From positions 1,984,001 to 2,048,000 of the forward strand of contig CM121342.1 of NCBI GenBank assembly GCA_051530055.1: DNA of 64,000 nucleotides, in the 5' to 3' direction. Of the stretch, positions 11,677-21,344 are shown in pieces. Both the position numbers and the translations under genes were made by a program. Source of the DNA: Neoechinorhynchus agilis. Lineage: Eukaryota; Acanthocephala. Positions within the stretch are counted from its first letter, which is position 1. Each line of letters opens with the position of its first letter. The notes under the pieces were generated by a model. It worked only from the letters and a program-made list of their open reading frames with translations, was not told the DNA's origin and did no database searches.

Positions 11677-13674
11677 ATGGCCTCAAGCAATATTCCTCAA
11701 ATTGTAATGAAGAAACTTAAAATTGACAAGGGACTGTACGAACAAGCGATCGGAAATGAAAATCAAATAATAAATCAAATGAGGCAGGAATATTCCGTGG
11801 ATATTGCGATTCTTAGAAGGTTTATCAATCTAATTGAAGTTGTATTTCGTGGTGAAAGATCTCAGGTTGAAATGTGCGCTCAAATCATCCGGGCAATGTT
11901 AGCTAACGTCGAGAACAAAGAGATCTCAATGGTGCTGACAGTTGAGAGGGATCTTCACGGAATGGTTATTGGTCGCGGCGGTGCGACAATTCAGAGGCTT
12001 AGAAGAGAAAATAATGGTGTTTTGATCATAATTCCGCCCATTGGGTCAAAATCACCAGAAATTAATCTTCGTGGTCTTAAAGAAGATGTAGAAAGAGCAA
12101 TGAAATCCATCGAAAAATTGGTAGCATCGGTGGTTGACGTTGCGATTCCAATTCCACCCGCAATAATGTGCAATTTCGTATCAAATGGGCGCTTCAATGT
12201 GGAATATTTTGCGCAGCTTCCAGCGTCCTTGAAATTGGTTGGAATAAGACAAAATTCGATTTTAATGAAAGGACCCGAAGATGAGGTAGAAAAATTTAGA
12301 CGATACTTGACTGCCAGAATAGAAGATTGTGCCCGCAGTTTAGTATTAGAAATGCCATTCGACTTCAAAATGCTGCAGTATATTAGAATGTATTGCGAAG
12401 GGGGATTCGATCAGGTTGAACGAGAAATGAAAGTTCGGATTGATTACACGAATCACCCTGACAAAATACTTTTTTATGGTTCAAATGCACAAGCCGCGAT
12501 CGGGAAAATTCAAAGAGCTGTTTGCGATTTCGGCCCAATGATCGAAAAGCAAGTGGATGCCACATTGATTAACGAACGAACGAAATTCGCGATATTATTT
12601 GGAATCTCGGAATTTGTTAGGACTTTAGCTATTCACTTTAGAGTTCTTATTGTTGTCAAATATGATTTTTTCGTCGAGAAAATCGTGGTCTACGGACGAG
12701 AACCTGACGTTGTTCCAGCGATTATAAAAATACAAGAAATTATACAAGAATGGAAGGATGCTACCGTTATCGAAGTTCAGTTTCCCGATTCGTTAATAAA
12801 AGCAATCCAATCAAAGGCGACAGACGTTGTTTTGCCAATCTTCGTCAATCACAATGTTCTGATTGAAATACCGATAACTTCAGACTATCCAATGCTGCTA
12901 ATCACTGGTCGCATAAATAGATGCAAAGAAGTCATCGATATTCTAAAATCAACGCTAGAAATAACGAAGGTTATCCAAATTCCATCGTGGCACCATGGTC
13001 GTCTTCTTGGACGCTTTGGCTGCGAGGTAAAACGAATCAAGCAAGAAAGTGGGACTAAGATAATCCGATTTCCGTTGAATGGGCAAGGAGATGATGTACT
13101 ATTAAGGGGCACACTATCGTCAATCGAAAAGGCCGAACAGTTGATGGCGAATTCTCTCCATCAGACAATGACTCAATTTAGAAATCCAAAACGGCATCCG
13201 AAACAGCATGATTTGCTTTTAAACATTCAAAAAGACCAGTGGCCGCTTATTATAACAAGAGATAATGATATACTGAGGAATATAATGGCGAAATATCAAG
13301 TGGAGATATTTGCGCCAAATGAACAAACCGATCCATCAGATGATGATTTTGTTATTAGATGTCCGTCTATAAGCCAATGTAGACAAGCTTCCGCTGAAAT
13401 TAGGAGAATCATCGGCGAAGAGTCCGAACGACCACTTGAACACTCGTCCAGAGAATTCTGGACAAAGGAAACGTCATTGTCTCTTTCAGTGATTCCTTTT
13501 TTGATCGGAACGCAAGGATGGAGGATTAAATCTTTTGAAAGTATACACAACGTGAAAGTGAAATTCTTCAAAAACCGAAATCAGGTACTCGTTAGTGGCG
13601 CATTGGAGAAATCAGTGGACGATGCATTAAAGGCACTTCTGCGATTGGCTGAACTATTATCCGATAAACAATAA
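11677..13674 (+). CDS. Vigilin-like multi-KH RNA-binding protein
   Basis: A single 665-codon exon encodes a chain of KH-type RNA-binding domains of about 70 residues each, perhaps eight or nine. Clear GxxG loops are GRGG (about residues 99-102, in HGMVIGRGG), GRFG (about 444-447, in HGRLLGRFG) and GTQG (about 611-614, in PFLIGTQG); the first module has GNEN at 26-29, and others have lost the motif. Alternating intact and degenerate KH modules are typical of vigilin/SCP160 proteins, which bind RNA at ribosomes and the endoplasmic reticulum. Vigilins usually have 14-15 KH domains and about 1,200 residues, so this is a short, divergent member or a related multi-KH protein. There is no signal peptide or membrane span. 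The ATG lies 3 nt after a TTCATTCGCAG acceptor, fixing the start. The absence of introns is notable next to the intron-split T-box gene and may mean an old retrocopy. Confidence 0.85.
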   Translation: MASSNIPQIVMKKLKIDKGLYEQAIGNENQIINQMRQEYSVDIAILRRFINLIEVVFRGERSQVEMCAQIIRAMLANVENKEISMVLTVERDLHGMVIGRGGATIQRLRRENNGVLIIIPPIGSKSPEINLRGLKEDVERAMKSIEKLVASVVDVAIPIPPAIMCNFVSNGRFNVEYFAQLPASLKLVGIRQNSILMKGPEDEVEKFRRYLTARIEDCARSLVLEMPFDFKMLQYIRMYCEGGFDQVEREMKVRIDYTNHPDKILFYGSNAQAAIGKIQRAVCDFGPMIEKQVDATLINERTKFAILFGISEFVRTLAIHFRVLIVVKYDFFVEKIVVYGREPDVVPAIIKIQEIIQEWKDATVIEVQFPDSLIKAIQSKATDVVLPIFVNHNVLIEIPITSDYPMLLITGRINRCKEVIDILKSTLEITKVIQIPSWHHGRLLGRFGCEVKRIKQESGTKIIRFPLNGQGDDVLLRGTLSSIEKAEQLMANSLHQTMTQFRNPKRHPKQHDLLLNIQKDQWPLIITRDNDILRNIMAKYQVEIFAPNEQTDPSDDDFVIRCPSISQCRQASAEIRRIIGEESERPLEHSSREFWTKETSLSLSVIPFLIGTQGWRIKSFESIHNVKVKFFKNRNQVLVSGALEKSVDDALKALLRLAELLSDKQ

Positions 13675-14516
13675 ATTTTAAAATTTATTATCGCCTGATT
13701 AGAATGATTATTGTGTTATTAAAACTTGTAAAAAAATTCAAATTAATTCGACTTATTAAATTGATGATGGTATTTAAACTCTTTCTTACTTCAATTCATT
13801 TGGTTCGAAAAAATTTTATCATAAAATTAAAATACGAATATTTCTCCGTGACTTTTAGCGACCCAAATATTGCGAAAGCATGAGTCAATATTATCCAAAG
13901 CCCACCAAGACAACTCCAAACGGTGGCCTCATTAGAATACGGCAGCCATCAATGACAAAAAATGCATTCACAATTAAATTTACAATCCCCCACACCGAAG
14001 TGATGATCACTTTATCAAAAGTGAGATTCTCAAAGAAAAGAACTATAAAATAGAGGAACTACTACAAAAAAGTACGCCACATGAAACCTCTTCTCTGTTA
14101 CGATCAACAAATAGCGTATAACGTACAAATTATATCACAGGGGGACAAATCAGCATTCCTTTCCTGTTTTTGCGATTATTTTGATTCCCTCTGAGGTAGG
14201 AATTTTTTTAACGATGTCCAACTTCCCAACGTTTTTCAAGTGATTGCTGCCACGTTTTTGTCTAGAGGTCGCACTTCACTTTCAATACCAAAATTTTAAT
14301 ATAGTCAAGCGATGAAAAAGATTTACAAAAGTCCAAAGTTTTTGTGTGTGGAATGAGTGCACAATGTTATACAAGAAAAAAATCTTAAGGCACTTGATAC
14401 TACGTTAAATAAAATTCACGGCAAAACGAACTTAAATCACATGGTAAATAAATATTTTCATTTTTGGTAGGCTGCCTATACGATAAATCCGTCATCAAAT
14501 GATGCTATGTGAAGTA
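13675..14516. other. Gene-free stretch after the KH gene
   Basis: An AATAAA overlaps the KH gene's stop region. Beyond it I see only AT-rich DNA with no supported gene. Confidence 0.6.
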
Positions 14517-14675
14517 CCCGGGTATATGATTTTAAGTGTAGTTTAGGTCTTCACTCGGTAAATAATTTTTCATTAAAGACTTTTCGAACCTCGTCGTATT
14601 CTTCATTATTTTGTTAGTTATATTATCTTTTATAGAAAAAAAATGTACCCCGGGAAGACCTAAACAACACTTCTA
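14517..14675 (-). repeat. Palindromic repeat, hammerhead-like family A, copy 2
   Basis: On the minus strand, 14613-14517 reads through ACGACGAGGTTCGAAAAG, TCTTTAATGAAAAATT, ATTTACCGAGTGAAGACC and then TAAAC, matching the family A core and its 3' arm. On the plus side a short inverted partner (CCCGGGAAGACCTAAACAAC) lies at about 14648-14667. The copy is decayed: the CTGATGA box is not intact. Confidence 0.75.
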
Positions 14676-14922
14676 GACATTAGTTTGTTAAGTTTAATGA
14701 TATGTTCAAAGGGTTGAATAAATTGATCGGCACAATTTACCACTGCTTTTTCTATACCTTTATTTTTGACTTAAATATTGCATTTTTTTGAAAATTTCGC
14801 CCTTTAAAAGTTATCGTTAGAATTTAAAACTTCAATTTAATGATCATAGCAAGACTTATGGGATGTTCGTGCTTAAAATAAGCTTTCAAATTTCCACCCT
14901 TAATTAAGCACTAGCGTCCATT

Positions 14923-15262
14923 TTAAAACAGACCAATTGTCGTCATTTGTCGCGGCAATTTCGAGAAATCGTCGGGATATTCATCTATGTGTTCCAGAGT
15001 GTGAGTGCATTCCTCCGGATTTTTCGGTTCCTCCCAGAGGCGGGACTCATTAGTGAGTTTTCTCCCTTCAGCGATATATCGTACTTTTTTGTCGTGGATC
15101 GTTGGCGTAAGGGAGTCGAACCAATTGACCCTAAAACATAGATTCTGGTTTACCACAACTGTGCATCCTGCTAGCCACCCGAAAATAGGGAGTTTTCGAC
15201 AGTTTAAGTTTCCAACTTTTGTCGTATATGTGGAGCTGTGTTTCCAAGAGAAATCAGCAGTG
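14923..15262 (-). CDS. Unrecognised open frame, about 110 codons
   Basis: An open minus-strand frame runs from about 15262 to a stop at 14923. The deduced peptide includes GNLNCRKLPIFGW, then AGCTVVVNQNLCFRVNW, and an acidic end with EEPKNPEECTHTLEHIDEYP. Base composition is less AT-rich than the flanks, and the Cys spacing looks protein-like, faintly recalling small secreted domains such as nematode transthyretin-like proteins, but I cannot align it with confidence. No in-frame ATG lies at the 5' end, so it would be an internal or last exon, or a relic. I do not assign a function. Confidence 0.3.
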
Positions 15263-15853
15263 TAGAGATGATAATTTCGAAAAATTCAGATGTATTTCGA
15301 TAATACACACGAAGAATTTTTTAGCCTGTAGGTATCCGAATTTAAACCTGCGTTCTGATTTGTTTATATATTATTACCTCAGCCTATAAAATCTTAGAAA
15401 ATATTAAACGACAACGATTTGATTTGCAAGTTACAGTGGAATATAAGAAATAAACATGTTATCGATTGTTTGCGTCGCACGTTGTGTGCTTTTTACTCTT
15501 CTTGATCTTTTGTGCTTACATTCCGGACACATGCTCAGCTTGGTTCGATTTGTAACTTCAAAAATAAAGCTTCGGTATTCGTGTCACGGTCGAAGAAGTT
15601 TAAAATATACACTTGTTCGGTATAAATCTATAAATATTGCTATCTAATTGCTTCATTGTTTAAACTTTCGTTGGCTCGGCGTTTATAGACTTAAAGATAA
15701 TTGATTAACCAAAATGTATAGACATCCAACTTTAGTCGTGTCGAGCGTTTCTTATGAGTCGGTTGGACTTTTGACCTATGTCTGAATTGTCATTTAAAGC
15801 TCGTCTCGCAAGTTATCTCTTTTGTAATAACTGGACCTTTTTCAACAAGACTT

Positions 15854-16387
15854 TTGAATCGAATCGTGATTGATATGTTAAACGTACCGAACTATCTGAG
15901 GTTATTGAAGTTATCAGCTATGATAATACTGCATGTTTCCATATTGTTCAATTTGATAATTGTATTTTGCACAATCAATCAATCGATTCCATCGATCCAA
16001 CAAGTACAAAATGCCTCCATTAAAATTGTGGATCCTTACATCTTTGACTATTTTTGCATACCAATGACTTTGGTGGTCATTACCTCAAGCGTAAATCCAT
16101 CTATAAAGCTCTCTAGCTATTTCATCAAAGGAATAAACGTTTATGGGATCTTCGCTATTCAAACTTCTTTATTGCTCACAGCAGGCATTGCCTTGAACCT
16201 GCGATTAAGTTCTGATAAAGTCACTCTTCTCGTAATGGTTTCACTACCAACAGTCATTGCTCGATTAGCGCTCGGTGGCGTTGAAATGCATGTTCGCTCC
16301 GTTACAATCGATCGAATGCCAATTCGACGAGGCGATATTGTTCGTGATCAGCGTTGGTTAAATGGAAATGCACTGATTATTGAATAA
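15854..16387 (+). CDS. Orphan four-span membrane protein, 177 aa
   Basis: A single open frame encodes 177 residues. Hydrophobic stretches at about 18-43, 66-80, 95-118 and 122-138 suggest four membrane segments separated by short loops; an NQS/NAS pair between the first two could be glycosylated if lumenal. The tail (residues 140-177) is polar with several Arg residues. I do not recognise the family and see no signature motif. The start ATG is preceded by a T-rich run and AAG (about 20 nt upstream) that could serve as an acceptor. After the stop there are AATAAA-like signals near 16490. The length, hydrophobic periodicity and clean ends argue for a real gene; expression or homologues would be needed to be sure. 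Confidence 0.5.
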   Translation: MNRIVIDMLNVPNYLRLLKLSAMIILHVSILFNLIIVFCTINQSIPSIQQVQNASIKIVDPYIFDYFCIPMTLVVITSSVNPSIKLSSYFIKGINVYGIFAIQTSLLLTAGIALNLRLSSDKVTLLVMVSLPTVIARLALGGVEMHVRSVTIDRMPIRRGDIVRDQRWLNGNALIIE

Positions 16388-18395
16388 ATTAAGTTTCTTA
16401 TATTAATGCCAAAACGACGCTAACCAACTACACCGAGCAACTTTCATTTCAATCGCATCGTTATTAAAAATTAAGTCATCATTATCTTAAAATCAATAAA
16501 ACAATTGCTAATTGAGATTAACAGAATAAGTGTCTCAAGCCTTCAATATACACCTTAAAGGGAGTAAAATGGCGTAAACTTATTCCAATAAAAGTAAAAT
16601 AAAAATCGGCAAAAAGTGTAACCGCATAAATAATTTCGAGTCTTAGAAGGATAGAAATTTTAAAAGTTCTAGCGTCATTGGCATTGTAAATGAGAAATTA
16701 AATAGAAAAATATTTAGAGGTCAGCTGAATCTAAAAAATTGAAACAATATTTTAAAAAGCCTCTTATTTAGCAGTTTGACTTGAATTAATATTATTAAGA
16801 CCCGAGCCAGAGACAATTCTATCACTGTATTTTTAAAACTAATACAAACAGTTCAGCCAAAAAGGCAAATAATTAACAACTATAAAGTATCGTGATATTT
16901 ATCTAAAAACATCTCAAGAAATATTTTACCTCAAACATGCTAAAACGAGCACTCTTCGATCCAATTTTAGATGCACATATTAAATAGTATGTCGTGTACA
17001 ATTCATGTGGACGAATACCATCGTCTCTTTCACGATTACCGCACAAAATTAAGAAATTAAAAGTTCCTAAGAAATCCCACACGAACCGTCTCTTCTCTAT
17101 CTCGAAGGGAAACATTTATGGAATCTTTTTACTTTCTGCGTGATTGACTTCTCTCATTCTTAGACATTAACTTAGCTGTCTTTGTTTGAGTTAGTGCTTT
17201 AGTAATGGAGCCGTTTGTGGTTTTCCGCTTTGGGAGTAAACATTGAATAAAGACCGAAACATGAATTAAAAAAGCATTTGAGAGTTATGCAAGAAATTCC
17301 GAACGCGAAACATGTCGGTATTTAAAGCGCCCTCAAATTGATGGAATTAAATTAAACAAATATAAGAAGCAAATGTATTTACCGTAAACACGATGCATAG
17401 AAGATAACGAACGTTGAATAACCATCGATTAGCACACAACCGAAACTCAAAGCGAGCATCTGATCTGCATTTTCGTCTCGGGTCTGAAAAATTGCCCAAA
17501 ATCTGGGACAAGAACTCGCAAAGCAAGATTAAAAAACCTGGATCAGACAAATTTACTCTGAACGTTGAAGAATGCAACTCTAAAGAAAAACAGAAATCTT
17601 ATAAGGTTCTGCGTCCCCTAAGATGCCTGAAAAATTGCCCGAAATCCATACAATTCTTATCCTTTTTTTCATTGTCAGATTATCTTTACAGTGTGATCTG
17701 ATTGTGTTTCTGTTTTCCTTTGCTTATGAATTTATATTAGAAATTTACTGTATCGTAATATAGATAATCACTATTTTTTTTAAATAACGTTTTTTCTGTT
17801 TTATTATTTTAGTAATGAACATAATCCTTATTTTAATGTTGGCTGCTAGTAATTAAGACCGCTATTTCAAGTTTGGGTTGAAGATTTTGAACTTCAAATG
17901 AATGTTTTTTGAATATAACTTTGTGTTGTTCAAATATTTCTATAAACGCTGAATCTCTTGATCCTCGAAAAATCATTAAAATTTGCAATTTCAGATTTCC
18001 ATCTCAAATTTTTAGATGTAGTATTTTTTATTAACCGATTTGCTATTATGTCATTTTGTAAATTCGTAACCATTTGTTTTTACAAACAAACATTATATTT
18101 TTAGCAACAGAATTTAACTACATAATCGTTTCAAATTGGAAGATTTATTTAATTTTCCGTAGAAAATCCACGACAGGTCGCTTAACAAAAGTACTCAGAG
18201 GGATTACTCTTAAGCCGAACGAGCTGAGTAGATTTTTTGCTACAACAGAGATCTACGCGGGACGGTCGAAGGAAATGCATTACAGTTTACAGAACTGAAC
18301 TTATCAAATATATTTATAAGAACTTCGAATTATTTAAACTTTTTACTTTTTTTCATACTTTGATGTTATTTAACTGTTTTACACTCAAAGAAAAC
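16388..18395. other. Gene-poor AT-rich stretch
   Basis: Frames at 17414-17701 (95 codons) and 18074-18298 (74 codons) are open but show no recognisable domain; the second has a T-rich AG before it and a basic segment (RRKSTTGRL) and could be a terminal exon. Otherwise I see nothing here. Confidence 0.45.
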
Positions 18396-18467
18396 GGGAG
18401 TGTAGCTCAGCGGTAGAGCATTCGACTGCAGATCGAGAGGTCCCCGGTTCAATCCCGGGCGCTCCCT
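18396..18467 (+). tRNA. tRNA-Cys (anticodon GCA)
   Basis: The 72-nt sequence folds as a full cloverleaf: acceptor GGGAGTG with CGCTCCC, D arm GCTC/GAGC, anticodon stem TTCGA/TCGAG with loop CTGCAGA (anticodon GCA at 18428-18430), and T arm CCCGG-TTCAATC-CCGGG. The discriminator base is T (18467), as expected for cysteine tRNA. The A box (TAGCTCAGCGG) and B box (GGTTCAATCC) are intact. There is no intron and no encoded CCA. It appears functional. Confidence 0.97.
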
Positions 18468-18729
18468 AGGGTTGCGAATACCGCGCATTCCGACTTCGGA
18501 ATATTTTAGTTCCTACAATCACGCCGCGCGAATCAACTACGATTTTTTAAACGAACTCCAATCTCAGGGATCAAAATATCTTTATTTTTTATGAAAATTT
18601 CTTATCTGTTTAAGTGTGGCCTTTTTTACGGTGGGTATTAAGTTATTTAATGCGCTTTCCTCACCTAATAAAAATATCAGCTGTGAAAATGGCCTCACTT
18701 AAACAGAAAATAAAAGTTACGGGTTAGTC

Positions 18730-20495
18730 AGACTCGACGATACGTCGACTTGCAGGAAAAATTCTCTGTAAACGTATCACAGAGAAAACCGGGCAGCAAC
18801 TTCGTCCAGTCCAACTGGGCTGCTGCACATCCTGCAGGGCGGAAGCTATTGTCCACGCGCTCCGAAAAGCCGTGCCTTATTCTTAAGTGTGATTTTCAGA
18901 ACACCTTTAACTCTCACAAAAGTGAAAGCATGTTCTGCGCAATTAGGGATCCCGCACAAGAAGCCTTCCAGTATTTTCTCAATGCATACGGGACCGCGAC
19001 TCCTTTGCTTTTCGAAGACCACTTCATTCGGTCCCAATAGCGCACTCTCTCCATTCCAGCTTCAACCCTTGGTACTTGGATGACGCTACACTCGGCGGTG
19101 ATCGCTCCGTTGTACTGCGCGATTTGGAGACGTAGATAAGGGAGACCTCGAGATATCGAAGACGCCGCCAAAGTCAAGGACCTAATGGATGGGTTCGAGG
19201 CCGCAGCTCAAGGTCTGAAACTTGTGACTCCAAAGCAACTCAGCCTTCCGGGTAGTTGCGTTTTTGATTCAAATGTGGAAGCTGAGATCGGCCGTATCAT
19301 ACCGAAACTTTCGTTGCTGTGCGATATGGCGAGCGCTCTCGGCTCACGAAGCGTTATTTCTGACAAAGAACGCACTCTTTATCCCGAAATTGTTATATGA
19401 GGTCCGCACAGCAAAATTCTTCAAACATAAGGAAGGATTGGCTAAGCTCGACGATAAGGTGAGGGCTTGTCTCGAGCGTATTTTAAATGTCCAACTCTCA
19501 GATGAGGCGTGGCGGCAAGCTTCATTGCCTGTGTCATCCTTGGATTGGGCATTCGGGCGGTAGCAGGCCTTGCCTTGCCAGCCTTTCTTGGATCGCATGA
19601 GCAAATTCTGAGGGAAAAGGTTTTCTATTGACCAAGACTTTGCGGTGCCAGTTGCAGAATGGTACCAGCAGACAGGCGCTAACCATGTTCCCATGAATGG
19701 CATCAGACAGTCGATCTGGGACAGACCTCTCGTCGCGAGAGCTCGCAGTTCTCTACTTTCAGGTTCTCGCGATGGGGTCGTCCGAGCTAGATTGTTGGCA
19801 GTTTCGACACGAGAATCAGGGGTGCGGTTGGAGGCTGCTCCTCTGGCATCTGTAGGAACTCTTCTCACTGATGAGGTAACGGGGATCGCAGTGTCCTTAA
19901 GACTTGGTCCCCAATATGCACGCCTCATTGCTGTCGATGTGGGTCTTTGGTTGATGCTTTCAGGCGACACGGTCTCGTTTGCCGAAAGTCAGGAACGCCA
20001 TTCTGAGATCAATAGCGTAATTTCTCGGGCGTTGAGAACGGCGAACTTCCCCGACATCTTGGAACCCGCCCATCTTTGTCGACTAGACGGTCGTCGACCT
20101 GACGGAATTTCGCTCTTTCCGTGGTGGGAGGGCAAATGCCTTCTCCAGGTCGTCACGTGTGTGGACACCCTCGCAGTGAGCAACATTCTGTACTTTCTCA
20201 AAATCGCTGGAGGTACAGCTAGTGCAGCGGAAGGGAGGAAGGTTCGAAAATATAGAGAATTAGCAAGGGCCCAACATTTTGTCCCCTTCGGAGTAGAGAC
20301 GTATAGAGCGCTTGGCAGCTCGGCACTCACTCTGCTGCAGGATCTCTCGAAGAAATTGAGAGAAACGACCGGCGACGCATGAGCAGGTGTATTCCTGCGA
20401 CAAAATATCTCGCTCGCAGTACAACGAGGCAATGCTGCTAGCGTGATAGCGACAGCCGAGGAAGGAGAGAAGCTCCAATTTTGCGGACGGTGGTG
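18730..20495 (+). mobile_element. Decayed LINE with RT and RLE-like C-terminus
   Basis: This 5'-truncated non-LTR retrotransposon copy preserves, in shifting frames, reverse transcriptase motifs (LILKCDFQNTFN near 18870; a YLDD motif near 19070-19090) and a C-terminal part from about 19645: TGANHVPMNGIRQSIWD, SLRLG, then LEPAHLCRLDGRRPDG, PWWEGK and FVPFGVETY, ending NISLAVQRGNAAS. The RPDG...W pattern after a His/Cys block resembles the PD-(D/E)XK restriction-like endonuclease of R2-type LINEs, which is my inference. It has several frameshifts and stops and is inactive. Its 3' flank differs from that of the copy at 54501-56789, so the two may be different subfamilies. A trailing AT-rich segment without features continues to about 20798. 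Confidence 0.85.
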
Positions 20496-20798
20496 ATTGC
20501 ACGCTTTGTACTTTATGTTATGATTAAAAAAATGTTTATTGAAAGCATGATATTTAAAAATGTCGAATTCCCACCGATTATCCAAATAATGCCGATCCTT
20601 GACTGGAAAGAAGTAAATGCATTTGGAAAAAATTAGTGCATTCAGTCTCGGAAAAGTGGTAAAATAAGAATGTTTGCACAAACTACAATTCATTTGGTTT
20701 ATAGGCGACTGAGCGTTTTCACAAGCTGGATAATTAAATATTGTATTGTATAAATTAGGATTTATGATTGAAATATATTTCGCATGCATTTCTTGTTC

Positions 20799-20965
20799 TT
20801 TAGGTCGCTTGTCGACGCCCAAAGGATATCGTTAAAGACGAATGAATATTTGGACTGATTGAATCAGTCATTGTCAATTAGCAAGACAATGACTGATTTA
20901 ATCAGTCAAAATAAATTCGTCTTTAAAGATCTCCCTCGGGTATCGACAAGCAACCTAAATAACAA
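20799..20965. repeat. Long palindrome, family C copy 1
   Basis: The left half (TTTAGGTCGCTTGTCGACG, then TTAAAGACGAATGAATATT, then GACTGATTGAATCAGTCATTGTC) is the mirror of the right half (GACAATGACTGATTTAATCAGTC, ATAAATTCGTCTTTAAAGAT, then TCGACAAGCAACCTAAA). The arms are about 80 nt with an 8-9 nt loop (AATTAGCAA). A second member lies at 31621-31830. No coding capacity; a foldback element or MITE is likely. Confidence 0.85.
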
Positions 20966-21344
20966 CATATCCCTAACCACCCGAATGCAATCATCAACAT
21001 GTATTTGTGTTTACCACGAATCAAACTATGCTTTTGATGGAATTCCAATTACTAGAATGTAACATGTTTTTGATCAGACTTAGATGATGAAAATCCACCT
21101 TTGTTTGTTACTGTTTATAAATATGTAAAGTCTTTTCTTACTGATAGGTTGAATTTTTACATGTTATTCCTAGCCAAAAAAGATCTAATTTACTTTCATG
21201 GCCTTTAAGCCAATCTTCGAGCTCACCACTTTGTGAATATGACAAGCACCGAAAAACTCGAAGGCAGCCAAACTGATTACAATATTTCTCATCACTTTCC
21301 CACACATTATACCTTTCATTTAATTCTTCGACAAATTTCCTTCA
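20966..21344. other. Intergenic, nothing recognised
   Basis: AT-rich DNA between the palindrome and the 3' end of the transporter gene. An open 67-codon frame overlaps the palindrome and is not credible. Confidence 0.5.

Noticed and set aside
19989-20822. A 277-codon minus-strand frame over the LINE end
   Set aside because: It is antisense to the recognisable LINE coding region and has no domain.
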